Assembly (NCBI GenBank): GCA_029556545.1
Contig: JAKQEQ010000011.1
Span: 1-53,369 of the forward strand
Reading direction: 5' to 3'
Length of the DNA stretch: 53,369 nt
From: Candidatus Hydrogenedentota bacterium
GTDB lineage: Bacteria; Hydrogenedentota; Hydrogenedentia; Hydrogenedentales; JAGMZX01
Shown: in pieces, positions 41,693 to 50,119 of the stretch
Numbering within the stretch: position 1 is the stretch's first letter
Layout: every line of letters starts with the position of its first letter
Notes under the pieces: generated by a model
Databases searched by the model: none
What the model was told of the DNA's origin: nothing
The model's input: the letters and a program-made list of their open reading frames with translations, nothing else
Program-made: the position numbers and the translations under genes

Positions 41693-43726
41693 ATGGCAAC
41701 CATCGAAGCGGGCAAGGTGCGCAACGTTGGCATTGTAGGTCACAGCGGCGCCGGCAAGACGTCGCTGGTCGAGCAAATCCTGTCGGATATGGGGGTAACC
41801 TCGCGCAGGGGGCGCGTCGAGGACGGCAATACGGTGTCCGACTTCCTTGAGGAGGAAGTGCAGCACGGCCACTCGATACAGTTGTCCCCCGTCCACTTCG
41901 AATACAACGGCATGCGGATTCACCTGATTGACCATCCCGGGTATGCGGATTTCCTGGGCGAGGTGGCCGCGTCCGCGCCCGTGATCGACGCGATGGTCAT
42001 CGTGGTGGACGCCAGCACGGGCATCCAAATCGGCACGGACAACGCGTTTCGGTACGCGGAAAAGCACCATGTGCCGCGCGTGTTCTTCGTCAACAAGCTT
42101 GAACGCGAGCACACCGACTTTCACGATACCGTCGGCATGCTCCGGGCGACCTACGGCACGCAGGTCGCGCCCTTGATCGCGCCGGTAGGCCAGGCGCATG
42201 AATTCAGCGGCGTCGTGAATGTGCTCGAAGCGGCATCGCTCGACGACGCGCAGGAGACCATGAAGCTCGAATTGACGGAGGCCGTGGCGGAGAGCGACGA
42301 CACGCTGATTGAGAAATATCTCGACGCGGGTGAGTTGTCGCCGGAGGAATTGCGCCAGGGGCTGGGCAAAGGCATCGCCGACGGCAAGCTGATGCCGGTT
42401 GTAGCCGGGTCGGCGGACAAGGACCTCGGCGTTCGCGAACTGGTCGAACTGATTGCCACGTGCTTCCCGTCGCCCCTGGACCGCAAGGTGGTCGCCATCG
42501 GGAACAACGACAAGCCGGTCGAGGTCAAGGTGGACCCGAGCGGCCCGTTTCTCGCGCAGGTATTCCGGCAAGTCGTGGACCCGTTCGTCGGCCATCTGAC
42601 CATGTTTCGCGTGTTCTCGGGCACGCTCAAGAGCGACGGCGAGTTCTACAACGTCACGACGCGGTCGAAAGAGCGCACCGGCAAGATTCTGCTCCTGAAG
42701 GGCAAGGACAACGTGCAGGTGGACGCCGTCGGGCCGGGCGACATCGCCGCCGTCACCAAGCTCAAGAGCACGCACTTCAATAACACCATCGCCGCGCCGG
42801 GCACGGACCTCACGCTGCCGCCCATCGAAATGCCGACCCCGCTCGTGAAGCTTGCCATCAAACCCAAGTCGCGCGCGGACGAAGACAAGATCGGCGAGGC
42901 CCTCAACCGGCTCGCGGAAGAAGACCCCACCTTCAAGCACTACCGCGACCAGGACACGGGCGAGCACGTGGTCCGCGGCATGGGCGACCTGCAACTCGAT
43001 ATTCTCCTCGAACGGATGCGCAACAAGTACCATGTCGAGGCGGAAACTTTCACGCCCAAGGTGGCCTACCGCGAGACCATCAAGGCCAAGGCCGAGGCCC
43101 AAGGCAAGCACAAGAAACAGACCGGCGGCCACGGCCAGTACGGCGACGTGCACCTGCGTATCGCGCCGAACGACCGCGGGGCCGGCTACGAATTCATCGA
43201 CAGCGTCGTCGGCGGCGTCGTGCCGCGCAATTACATCCCCGCCGTCGATAAGGGCTGCCAGGAAGCCCTTGCCAAGGGCGTCATCTCCGGCCATCCCGTC
43301 GTCGATATCAAGGCCGAGTTGTTCTACGGATCGTACCACACCGTCGACTCGTCGGAACTCGCCTTCAAGATCGCCGCGAGTCTCGCCATCCAGAAAGCGT
43401 TCAAGGAAGCCAAGCCGTGCATCCTCGAACCGATCATGGAGATCGCCATCACCGTCCCGGACGAGTTCATGGGCGACATCAACGGCGACCTGAACTCCCG
43501 CCGCGGCCGCATTCTCGGCATGGACCCCGCGGGTCCGGGCCGCCAGTGCATCCGCGCCACGGTGCCCGAGGCCGAAGTGTTGCGGTATTCCGCAGACCTG
43601 CGCAGCATGACCGGCGGACGAGGCACCTACGACCTCAAGTTCAGCCATTACGAGGAAGTGCCTGAGCACATCGCCAAAGAGATTGTCGCCGCCCACGAGA
43701 AGGCCCGAGAGGAAGGCAAGGACTGA
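41693..43726 (+). CDS. Elongation factor G-like GTPase (EF-G paralogue)
   Basis: 677 aa, with GGAGGGG before the ATG. G1 is GHSGAGKTSL (canonical EF-G has GHVDAGKTT), switch I VSDFLEEEVQHGHSIQLS, G3 IDHPGYADF and G4 VNKLER, with Glu in place of the usual Asp of NKxD. Domains II-V are present: RVFSGTLKSDGEFYN, EDPTFKHYRDQDTGEHVVRG, QTGGHGQYGDVHLRI, GVVPRNYIPAVDKGCQEA and RGRILGMDPAGPGRQ. These features fit the EF-G2-like group, which is distinct from the housekeeping translocase and often of unclear role. There is no rpsL, rpsG or tuf nearby, as expected for a paralogue. Confidence 0.9.
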   Translation: MATIEAGKVRNVGIVGHSGAGKTSLVEQILSDMGVTSRRGRVEDGNTVSDFLEEEVQHGHSIQLSPVHFEYNGMRIHLIDHPGYADFLGEVAASAPVIDAMVIVVDASTGIQIGTDNAFRYAEKHHVPRVFFVNKLEREHTDFHDTVGMLRATYGTQVAPLIAPVGQAHEFSGVVNVLEAASLDDAQETMKLELTEAVAESDDTLIEKYLDAGELSPEELRQGLGKGIADGKLMPVVAGSADKDLGVRELVELIATCFPSPLDRKVVAIGNNDKPVEVKVDPSGPFLAQVFRQVVDPFVGHLTMFRVFSGTLKSDGEFYNVTTRSKERTGKILLLKGKDNVQVDAVGPGDIAAVTKLKSTHFNNTIAAPGTDLTLPPIEMPTPLVKLAIKPKSRADEDKIGEALNRLAEEDPTFKHYRDQDTGEHVVRGMGDLQLDILLERMRNKYHVEAETFTPKVAYRETIKAKAEAQGKHKKQTGGHGQYGDVHLRIAPNDRGAGYEFIDSVVGGVVPRNYIPAVDKGCQEALAKGVISGHPVVDIKAELFYGSYHTVDSSELAFKIAASLAIQKAFKEAKPCILEPIMEIAITVPDEFMGDINGDLNSRRGRILGMDPAGPGRQCIRATVPEAEVLRYSADLRSMTGGRGTYDLKFSHYEEVPEHIAKEIVAAHEKAREEGKD

Positions 43727-43737
43727 CGCCGGGTGTT

Positions 43738-43924
43738 GCTGGATTCCCGCTTTCGCGGGAATGACGGCGGGGTGCGACGTGGCCATTCTTGGTCATTCCC
43801 GCTTTCGCGGGAATGACGGCGGGGTGCGACGCGGCCATTCTTGGCCGTTCCCGCTTGCGCCGGAATGACGGGAGGGGACAGACCGGGGCTGTTTCTCGTC
43901 ATTCCCGCGAAAGCGGGAATCCAG
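43738..43924. repeat. Cluster of ATTCCCGC-GCGGGAAT hairpins with inverted ends
   Basis: Perfect hairpins ATTCCCGC-TTTC-GCGGGAAT occur at 43743-43762 and 43795-43814, a degenerate one follows at about 43847-43867, and ATTCCCGC-GAAA-GCGGGAAT lies in reverse orientation at 43901-43920. The first three stand at a 52-bp period, with GGCGGGGTGCGAC spacers. The cluster starts CTGGATTCCCGC and ends with its reverse complement. It is a widespread bacterial palindromic repeat type. It may also terminate the converging transcripts. Confidence 0.8.
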
Positions 43925-43967
43925 AGAACGTCCCTCTTACGCCTTGATTATACCCGCGAAGCCTCCG

Positions 43968-44438
43968 TCACAGGCCCTCGAAGACCTTGATCACCCGGTT
44001 TACTTGCTCCTTCGTGTCGCCTGTGGCGACCAGAAGGAACATCCTGTTCTTCCCCACATTGACCGGCCGCTGCGGCTGAGGACGGGTCACGCCCGCCGCG
44101 ATATTCGACAGATTGAACGCCTCCGCCGCGCCGGCCCCCATGTCCGGCTTGTTGTACTCGTACTGCTTCGCCAACTTGCCCGTGTTGTCGAAACGATAGA
44201 GCGCCGCCGTCACCGGTGTGCCGCTCCCCGTCGATACCGTGATGCTTACCTGCTCGACCGCATCGAGCCCCGGCGTGGGCAGTTTCACGAACTCGAACAC
44301 GGTAAACCCCGCCTGCTCGAAACCCGCGCGCACCCGTTCCGCCGTCAGCGGCGTCGGTCGCAATTGCATCAGCAGCGGCAGCGCCGCCAGGAGCACAAAT
44401 GCCGCCAAGATGACCTTCACAACCGTCTTCACGTTCAT
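43968..44438 (-). CDS. Small membrane-anchored protein of unknown function
   Basis: 156 aa from the ATG at 44438, with GGGAAGG upstream. MNVKTVVKVILAAFVLLAAL is a signal anchor. The remaining ~130 residues form an alpha/beta domain exposed outside (FEQAGFTVFEFVKLPTPGLD, VSITVSTGSGTPVTAALYRF, NRMFLLVATGDTKEQVNRVI). I do not recognise the family. It follows fliP on the same strand after 245 bp and lies before the palindromic cluster, so it may or may not belong to the flagellar transcript. Confidence 0.7.
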   Translation of the reverse strand: MNVKTVVKVILAAFVLLAALPLLMQLRPTPLTAERVRAGFEQAGFTVFEFVKLPTPGLDAVEQVSITVSTGSGTPVTAALYRFDNTGKLAKQYEYNKPDMGAGAAEAFNLSNIAAGVTRPQPQRPVNVGKNRMFLLVATGDTKEQVNRVIKVFEGL

Positions 44439-44639
44439 TGCGTGGCCCTTCCCGTGATCCGGCGCGGATATCCCGCCCGGCTTCCCTATCCAAAACACCG
44501 GCCGACGGAAGCCCTATGCCCGCCGGCCGCGCGCGGTTCCAGTATACCCTATGCGCGGGGCGCGCGGGTCCATCCGTCCGCGGCGGGAACGGGGATCGCC
44601 GGCGTGTGGGCGCCTGCGCGTGGGTGGGAATTGTGGAGA

Positions 44640-44680
44640 CGAGGCGGGGGGCGAGTACGAGTGCGAGTACGAGGGGAGGG
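44640..44680 (+). repeat. GAGTACGAG short tandem repeat
   Basis: GCGAGTACGAGTGCGAGTAC and the following GAGGGGAGGGGG form an imperfect hexamer tandem in the gap after fliP. A shorter related run, GTACTCGTACT, occurs at about 21827. No gene is seen in 44439-44683. Confidence 0.55.
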
Positions 44681-44683
44681 GGA

Positions 44684-45454
44684 TTATGCGAAGCTGCGGG
44701 CGATGCTGCCGATCAGCAGATTCCATCCGTCGACGAGGACGAACATCACGATCTTGAAGGGGAGGGAGACGAAGATGGGGGGGAGCATCATCATGCCCAT
44801 GGCCATGAGGGTGCTGGCGACGACCATGTCGATGATGAGGAAGGGGATGTAGATGAGGAAGCCTATTTCGAAAGCGGTGGTGAGTTCGCTGATGACGAAC
44901 GCGGGCACGAGGACGTGGGTGGGCACGTCGTCGGGGGTGTCGGGGCGGGGCAGGCGGGCGATATCGAGGAAGAGCTTGATGTCTTTGGCGCGGGCCTGGC
45001 GGAACATGAATTCGCGGACGGGCGCGACGGCTTTTTCGAGGGCCTCGTCGGCGGTGGCGATTTCGCCGCGGATATAGGGCTGGATGGATTCGTCGTTGAC
45101 GCGCTGGTAGGTGGGCATCATGATGAAGAAGGTGAGGAAGAGCGCGAGGCCGATGAGGACCTGGTTCGGCGGGGTCTGTTGCGTGGCGAGGGCCTGCCGC
45201 AGAAACCCGAGGATCACGATGATGCGGGTGAAGGAGGTCGTCATCACGAGGATGGCGGGCGCGAGTGAAATGACGGTGACGATAAACACGACGAGGAGGG
45301 TGGTCGAGATGTTCTCCTGCGCGGCGGCGCGGCGCACGCCCTCGAACACGTTCTCGGTCAGCGAGTCCGCCTCGGGCGCGGCGGGTTCCTGCGCCGTCAC
45401 CGTCGCGGTAAGCGCGATCAACAGGACGGCCAGTATCTTACTCGCGCGGTTCAC
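44684..45454 (-). CDS. fliP: Flagellar export apparatus protein FliP
   Basis: 256 aa. A cleavable signal (ending VTAQ) is followed by the FliP/type III export fold: ISLAPAILVMTTSFTRIIVI, GFLRQALATQQTPPNQVLIG, FFIMMPTYQRVND, HVLVPAFVISELTTAFEIGF and LPFKIVMFVLVDGWNLL. FliP forms the export gate core with FliQ and FliR in the basal body. The GTG start at 45454 has AGGA 8 nt upstream and overlaps the fliO end by 17 bp. FliQ and FliR do not follow as they usually do. Confidence 0.95.
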   Translation of the reverse strand: MNRASKILAVLLIALTATVTAQEPAAPEADSLTENVFEGVRRAAAQENISTTLLVVFIVTVISLAPAILVMTTSFTRIIVILGFLRQALATQQTPPNQVLIGLALFLTFFIMMPTYQRVNDESIQPYIRGEIATADEALEKAVAPVREFMFRQARAKDIKLFLDIARLPRPDTPDDVPTHVLVPAFVISELTTAFEIGFLIYIPFLIIDMVVASTLMAMGMMMLPPIFVSLPFKIVMFVLVDGWNLLIGSIARSFA

Positions 45455-46223
45455 GGGCGCGTTCCTGCAAGTGTTGGCGCAGGCGCTGGATATCGCCCCG
45501 CAAGGCCGCGATTTCGTCGTCGTCGCCGGAAGTCTCGGCGGTTTCCTGGGCCAGGTTCGCGCGAAGTCGTTCGAGGAAGCGTCCGGAGGACGCGCCGCGC
45601 GGCGCGGACTCGCCGGGTTCGCGTAGAAACGCCTCGGCGTCGAATTCGGTGATGAGCCGCGCGGTGTCCCGCGTCACCGCGATGATTAGCACGCGGTCTC
45701 CGGATCGCACGTAGTGGAGGCCCACGCGCGGCGTGAGGTAGAGCCTGCCGAGCACCTCGCCGTACTGCTGCCCAGCCAGAAGCGGCGTGCGCCGGCCCAG
45801 CTTCCGCAAGAGATACGCTACCAGGATGATCGCCGCGCAGACGAGGCACAGCCACATGATCGCCGTCAGCAGCATGCGCGGAAACCCAGGGGTTTCCCGG
45901 GGAGGCGCTTCCCCCGGGGCCGCGGCGGCAGGTCCATCGTATTCGCGCTGCAATGCGGTCATGTAGTCGGGCGGCGGCGTGGGGGAGGGGGGAGGGGGCG
46001 GTGTCGTGGGCGGCGGCGGCGGCGGCGCGGCGGCATAGGTGTTCGCCGGAATCGCGCTTGTTGTCTCGCCTTCAGCCGCCTCGGGCGTCGGCAGGTCCAG
46101 CGGTTCCTTATTCGCCGCGCCGAAGGCGGCGCGGTCGCGGATCGCGTCGGGTGTCGTCTGCGCGGTCGCCATGACGGCGCAGACCGTCACTATCGGCGCG
46201 GCCAGCAAGAGCACCCGCTTCAT
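45438..46223 (-). CDS. fliO: Flagellar biosynthesis protein FliO
   Basis: 261 aa. Signal peptide (ending ATAQ), a long Pro/Ala/Glu-rich periplasmic segment (about 45-115), one transmembrane helix (MLLTAIMWLCLVCAAIILVAYLLRKLG) and the short cytoplasmic FliO domain (GQQYGEVLGRLYLTPRVGLH, VLIIAVTRDTARLI). A charged coiled tail ends the protein. FliO chaperones assembly of the FliP ring, consistent with its place immediately before fliP. It overlaps fliN by 4 bp. Confidence 0.9.
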   Translation of the reverse strand: MKRVLLLAAPIVTVCAVMATAQTTPDAIRDRAAFGAANKEPLDLPTPEAAEGETTSAIPANTYAAAPPPPPPTTPPPPPSPTPPPDYMTALQREYDGPAAAAPGEAPPRETPGFPRMLLTAIMWLCLVCAAIILVAYLLRKLGRRTPLLAGQQYGEVLGRLYLTPRVGLHYVRSGDRVLIIAVTRDTARLITEFDAEAFLREPGESAPRGASSGRFLERLRANLAQETAETSGDDDEIAALRGDIQRLRQHLQERAREPRE

Positions 46224-46561
46224 GGCTCATAACTCCCCCTCGGATTGATGACTTCGGAGATGCGCACGTGCAGGGCGTCGCCCAGGACAAGGACCTCGCC
46301 CTTCGCAAAGCGGATCCCGTTCACGGAAATGTCGAGCGTTTCGCCGGCCACCTTGTCCAACTGCAGCACGCTGCCGCGCCGGAGTTCGATCACGTCGCGC
46401 ACGAGCAGGTTGCACGTGCCCAAGTCCGCGGTTACGGTCAGGCGGATACGGCTCAGGTTCGTTATGTCCAGATGTTCGGGCGACCCGGGAACCGCCGAGA
46501 GTTCCTTGTCATAGGGCGGCCCGGGGGCCGCGGCGTCTGGGTCGGGGTGTGCCTGGGTCAT
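46220..46561 (-). CDS. fliN: Flagellar motor switch protein FliN
   Basis: 113 aa from the ATG at 46561, overlapping the fliL stop as ATGA. The C-terminal SpoA domain is complete: IRLTVTADLGTCNLLVRDVI, LRRGSVLQLDKVAGETLDIS, VNGIRFAKGEVLVLGDALHV and RISEVINP. FliN forms the lower C-ring and docks CheY-P and FliH. The gene usually follows fliM; here it directly follows fliL and the N-terminus shows no CheC- or FliM-like addition. Confidence 0.93.
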   Translation of the reverse strand: MTQAHPDPDAAAPGPPYDKELSAVPGSPEHLDITNLSRIRLTVTADLGTCNLLVRDVIELRRGSVLQLDKVAGETLDISVNGIRFAKGEVLVLGDALHVRISEVINPRGSYEP

Positions 46562-47070
46562 TGCTCGACCAACGTGTATTTTCGATGGAGCACCTTGGTC
46601 ACCGCCAAGCCCGCGCCCGGGCCGCATTCATTCAGCAGCGCGTTAATCTGGCGCATCGCCTCCTCGCGGACCAGGTCTTTCTCCAAAGGGTCGCTGAGTT
46701 GCCGTTTCGTTTTCGACGCATACAAATCCACCAGCAACCCCTCGAAATGCGGGCGGTTCGCCTCGATGACCTGAACCGTCTGCGGGTCCTTGCAGGCCAG
46801 TGTGATCGAGAGAATCAGGATGGGCGACGGGGCGGCCGGGTCGTCCGGCAGTCCCGTGATTTGCAGGTCCTTGAATTCCGCGAAGAAGGTCCCGGGAACG
46901 GTCGGCGCCTCGTCTACGGCGTCGCCGCTCAACATGGGCCGGATCAGGAAGAAGAAGAGGGCCAGCGCAAGCACGGCGGACAAGGCGACGATGCCGACGA
47001 TCACGATCCAAAGGGCGAGGCCGGAAGCCCCGGCCCGGTCCGCCGCGCGCGGTCGCGCATGCTGTTTCAT
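46558..47070 (-). CDS. fliL: Flagellar basal-body-associated protein FliL
   Basis: 170 aa. One transmembrane helix (ALWIVIVGIVALSAVLALALFFF, about 19-41) and a periplasmic domain with FFAEFKDLQI, ILILSITLACKDPQTVQVIE, RPHFEGLLVDLYASKTKRQL and LREEAMRQIN-type segments matching FliL, a stomatin-like stator partner. It lies 6 bp after motB and overlaps fliN, so it is in the middle of one operon. Confidence 0.9.
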   Translation of the reverse strand: MKQHARPRAADRAGASGLALWIVIVGIVALSAVLALALFFFLIRPMLSGDAVDEAPTVPGTFFAEFKDLQITGLPDDPAAPSPILILSITLACKDPQTVQVIEANRPHFEGLLVDLYASKTKRQLSDPLEKDLVREEAMRQINALLNECGPGAGLAVTKVLHRKYTLVEQ

Positions 47071-47076
47071 GGCGCG

Positions 47077-47880
47077 TTACCTCCGTTCCAAAATCGAGAA
47101 ATCCACTCCCGTTGTCTCCGGCTGCTGGACGATGGCGCCCCGCGTCCCGAATCGCTCGCCGATCAGCCGCTCGCGGTCCCGCTCGACGATTCCGCGAATA
47201 TGAATATCAACGCGGCGGTTGGCGCCCCGTCCCGCTTCCGTGTCGTTTGGCGCGACCGGCTGCCCGTCGCCGCAGGCGACCACTTCGATTTGGCTCATGG
47301 GCGCGCCACCCTGCGCGGCCAGTCGCCGCGCCACCGCGTCGGCGCGCCAGTAACTCAGTTCGTGATTATCCCGATAGCGCGGGGAGCTTATCAAGGGACT
47401 GCTGTCGGTGTGGCCGCGGACCTCGATGAAGGCGGCGGGCAGGTCCGCGAGGAGCGTGGCGATCTCCTGCAATATGGGGGCCGCGGCGGGCTTCAGGTCC
47501 GCGCTGGCCGGGTCGAAGAGGACCGCGTCCGGCAGCGTGAGGCGGATGCCCCCCGTGGCGTCATAGTCGATCTGCACCATTTCGGCGCGACCCGTTACCT
47601 GGAGGCGGCGGCGGAGTTCGCGGGCAAGCCGCTCGGTTTCGCCCTCGGACCGCCGCGTGGGCTGTGGCACGGGGTTGACCACGAACTTGTTGGCTTGCAG
47701 TACACCGAGCGCGCCCTGGAGCGACATCATGGCCTCTTTGAAGTCCTCCTCGCTGACAGTCGAGAAGGAAAGCAGCAGGACGAAGAAAGTGAGCAACAGA
47801 CTCATCATGTCGCCGTAGGTCACGACCCACCCCGGCACCCGGGGCTCTTCCAGACCTTTCCTTTTGTCTCTTACCGCCAT
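47077..47880 (-). CDS. motB: Flagellar stator protein MotB
   Basis: 267 aa from the ATG at 47880, one base after the motA stop codon. PGWVVTYGDMMSLLLTFFVL is the plug and transmembrane helix with the proton-carrying Asp (GDMMSLL). The OmpA-like peptidoglycan-binding domain has IEVRGHTDSSPL, HELSYWRADAVARRL, ACGDGQPVAPNDTEAGR and NRRVDIHI. It anchors the stator to the wall with MotA. The Asp and following Met-Met pattern is that of proton-type stators, but ion choice is not certain. Confidence 0.95.
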   Translation of the reverse strand: MAVRDKRKGLEEPRVPGWVVTYGDMMSLLLTFFVLLLSFSTVSEEDFKEAMMSLQGALGVLQANKFVVNPVPQPTRRSEGETERLARELRRRLQVTGRAEMVQIDYDATGGIRLTLPDAVLFDPASADLKPAAAPILQEIATLLADLPAAFIEVRGHTDSSPLISSPRYRDNHELSYWRADAVARRLAAQGGAPMSQIEVVACGDGQPVAPNDTEAGRGANRRVDIHIRGIVERDRERLIGERFGTRGAIVQQPETTGVDFSILERR

Positions 47881-47881
47881 G

Positions 47882-48670
47882 CTACCTGCGCCCGCCCGCC
47901 GTCTGGATCGGCGCGACCCGCGCGCGCACGCTTGGGGACACAAAGGCTTTGAGCTTCTGTTCCACGACGCGCGGGTTGTCTCCGGACTGAATGGAGAGTA
48001 TGCCTTCTATCGTGATTTCCTTCGTGAGCAGTTCGATGGCCGTGCGCACCTTGAGCTTGCCCGCCGCCGGCAAGAAGATGACGTTGGCGAGGAGCGCGCC
48101 GTACAAGGTCGTAATGAGCGCCACCGCCATGCCCTGCCCGATCATCGACGGGTCATCGAGGGCGATCAGCATCTGAATGAGGCCGATGAGCGTGCCGATC
48201 ATCCCGAATGCCGGGGCGAAGGTGCCCATCGTCACGAGGATCGACTGCCCCATGCTGTGGCGGTCCTCCATGAACGCGATTTCCGTGGTCAGGATATCCT
48301 TGATGAGTTCCGGGGCCGTCCCGTCAATCGCCAGTTGAATACTGCGCTGCATGAATTCGTCTTCCGCCTTAGCCGCGTGGCTTTCGAGCGCCAGGATGCC
48401 CTCGCGGCGGGCGACGGTGGCGTAATGGACCATCTGCTCGATGAGTTTTTCGGGCGGGTTTGCCTTGTGGATGAAGGCGTTTTTGAGCGTGTTGAACACG
48501 CTCAGCACGTCGCTGAGCGGGAAATTGATGAGCGTTGCCGCGAGCGTGCCGCCGAAAACCAGCACAAACGACGGCAGATTCAGGAAGATAGCGACGGCGC
48601 CGCCCAGCAGGATCGTGATAACGACCAGCGCGATACCGGCCAGGAAGCCGATAATAGTTGCAATATCCAT
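47882..48670 (-). CDS. motA: Flagellar stator protein MotA
   Basis: 262 aa. Four hydrophobic helices with IIGFLAGIALVVITILLGG, the SFVLVFGGTLAATLINFP block, the cytoplasmic loop (VARREGILALESHA, AIDGTAPELIKDILTTEI, the charged residues contacting FliG), APAFGMIGTLIGLIQML and VALITTLYGALLANVIFLP. It forms the ion channel with MotB. flbD normally sits between flgE and motA in this operon type; the 136-bp gap upstream has no room for it. Confidence 0.95.
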   Translation of the reverse strand: MDIATIIGFLAGIALVVITILLGGAVAIFLNLPSFVLVFGGTLAATLINFPLSDVLSVFNTLKNAFIHKANPPEKLIEQMVHYATVARREGILALESHAAKAEDEFMQRSIQLAIDGTAPELIKDILTTEIAFMEDRHSMGQSILVTMGTFAPAFGMIGTLIGLIQMLIALDDPSMIGQGMAVALITTLYGALLANVIFLPAAGKLKVRTAIELLTKEITIEGILSIQSGDNPRVVEQKLKAFVSPSVRARVAPIQTAGGRR

Positions 48671-48806
48671 GAGTTCCTACCCTACCCCGGGTGCGGGCGT
48701 ATTCTAACATCGCGGCGGGAATAGGTCCACCGTCCATGTCAGGCCGCGCCGGTCCCCGGCCCCGCGACCGGGAACCGGCGCGCCTGTCACTCATGCCCTG
48801 ACCGTG

Positions 48807-50087
48807 TTATCGACCAAGGTTTACCGTTTCCTGGAGCAGCGTATCCGCCGCGCTGATGGTGCGGGCGTTCGCCTGGAACCCGCGTTGCGTGATAATCAGA
48901 TTGCTGAATTCCGCGCCGAGGTCCACGTTCGAGTTTTCGAGCACGCCGCCGCTGACCGAGCCGCGGCCGCCGGATTGCGGCCCGCCGACCTGCGCCGTGC
49001 CGGAGGCGGGCGTCTCGCGGAAGAGGTTATTGCCGTCCCGTTCGAGGCCGGAGACGTTTGCGAACGTGGCCAGCGCCACCTGTGCGATGACCTTGGTCAG
49101 GCCGTTCGTGAACACGCCGTTGATCTCGCCGTTCCCGCCGATGTTGAAGCTTTGCAGCACCCCGCGCGGGAATCCGTCCTGGTTGCGCAGGGTCACGTCG
49201 CTGTTCGCGTCCGCTCCCATCGAGAGCTGCGTCAACGCGCCGAAATGGATCGCGAACTCGAACGGCGTTGCAGGCAGCGCGGTGTCCGTCGGGAACGCGG
49301 CGACCGGAATGCTGATGAGCCCCAGCGTTTCGTCCTGCGGCGTAAGCGGGTCGTCGACCAGCGTGCCATCCGGGCTGAACGTGATAGTGCCCGCCGGAAC
49401 CGGGGACACGGTCACGCCGTTGAACGTGGCCTCCCAAGACCACTCGTTCGTATTGGCCGTCTTCGTGAAGAGCAGGCTGACCTCGCGCGCCGTACCGAGC
49501 GAGTCGTAGACCGTAATCGAGCGCGTGACCGTCGTGCCCGCCGCGACGTCCGCGTTCAGATTGCCGATGAGCGTGGCGTTTTCCGTGGCGCGCACGATCC
49601 CCGTGGCGCCTACCGGGATGGTGATGTCCGTAGGCGCGGCGTTCGTGTCGATCACGCCTTGCTCATTGGCCATGAAGCCGCGCACGCGCAGCCCCGTCGC
49701 GGGATCAACCAACACGCCGTTGGCGTTGATGCGAAACGAGCCGTCCCTCGAGTAGCGGTCGTTCAGGCCGTCGCTCAGGATGAAGAACCCCGCGCCCTGG
49801 ATCGCGAGGTCGGACGACACGCCGGTAGTAATAAGCGACCCTTGCTCGAAATTCGTGTCGATGCTGGCGATCTGTACGCCGAGCCCGACCTGCAGCGGGT
49901 TCGTTCCGCCGAAGTTGCCGACCGGCGCGGAGCCGCCGGCCAGGGTCTGCGAAAACAGGTCCTGGAACAGCACGCGCGCGCCCCGGTAGCCGGTGGTGTT
50001 CACGTTCGCGATATTCGATGCCACGACGTCCAGTTTGCGCTGCTGCACGAGCAGGCCGTTGACGCCGGTGTAGATAGCGGTTCCCAT
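48807..50087 (-). CDS. flgE: Flagellar hook protein FlgE
   Basis: 426 aa from the ATG at 50087, with AGGAGG 9 nt upstream. N-terminal rod/hook helix YTGVNGLLVQQRKLDVVASN with NIANVNTTGYRGARVLF, the D1 start DLAIQGAGFFILSDG, and the C-terminal coiled helix EFSNLIITQRGFQANARTIS with LLQETVNLGR are diagnostic for the FlgE/F/G family. Its length and neighbours (flgD, TIGR02530, motA) identify the hook protein. It polymerises into the universal joint between rod and filament. Confidence 0.93.
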   Translation of the reverse strand: MGTAIYTGVNGLLVQQRKLDVVASNIANVNTTGYRGARVLFQDLFSQTLAGGSAPVGNFGGTNPLQVGLGVQIASIDTNFEQGSLITTGVSSDLAIQGAGFFILSDGLNDRYSRDGSFRINANGVLVDPATGLRVRGFMANEQGVIDTNAAPTDITIPVGATGIVRATENATLIGNLNADVAAGTTVTRSITVYDSLGTAREVSLLFTKTANTNEWSWEATFNGVTVSPVPAGTITFSPDGTLVDDPLTPQDETLGLISIPVAAFPTDTALPATPFEFAIHFGALTQLSMGADANSDVTLRNQDGFPRGVLQSFNIGGNGEINGVFTNGLTKVIAQVALATFANVSGLERDGNNLFRETPASGTAQVGGPQSGGRGSVSGGVLENSNVDLGAEFSNLIITQRGFQANARTISAADTLLQETVNLGR

Positions 50088-50119
50088 GATGCATTGCCTC
50101 CTGGGTGTTCGCGCCGCGT

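Noticed and set aside
43738-43924. Possible CRISPR array from the 52-bp period hairpins
   Set aside because: The spacers are identical rather than unique, the last unit is inverted and no cas gene is near.
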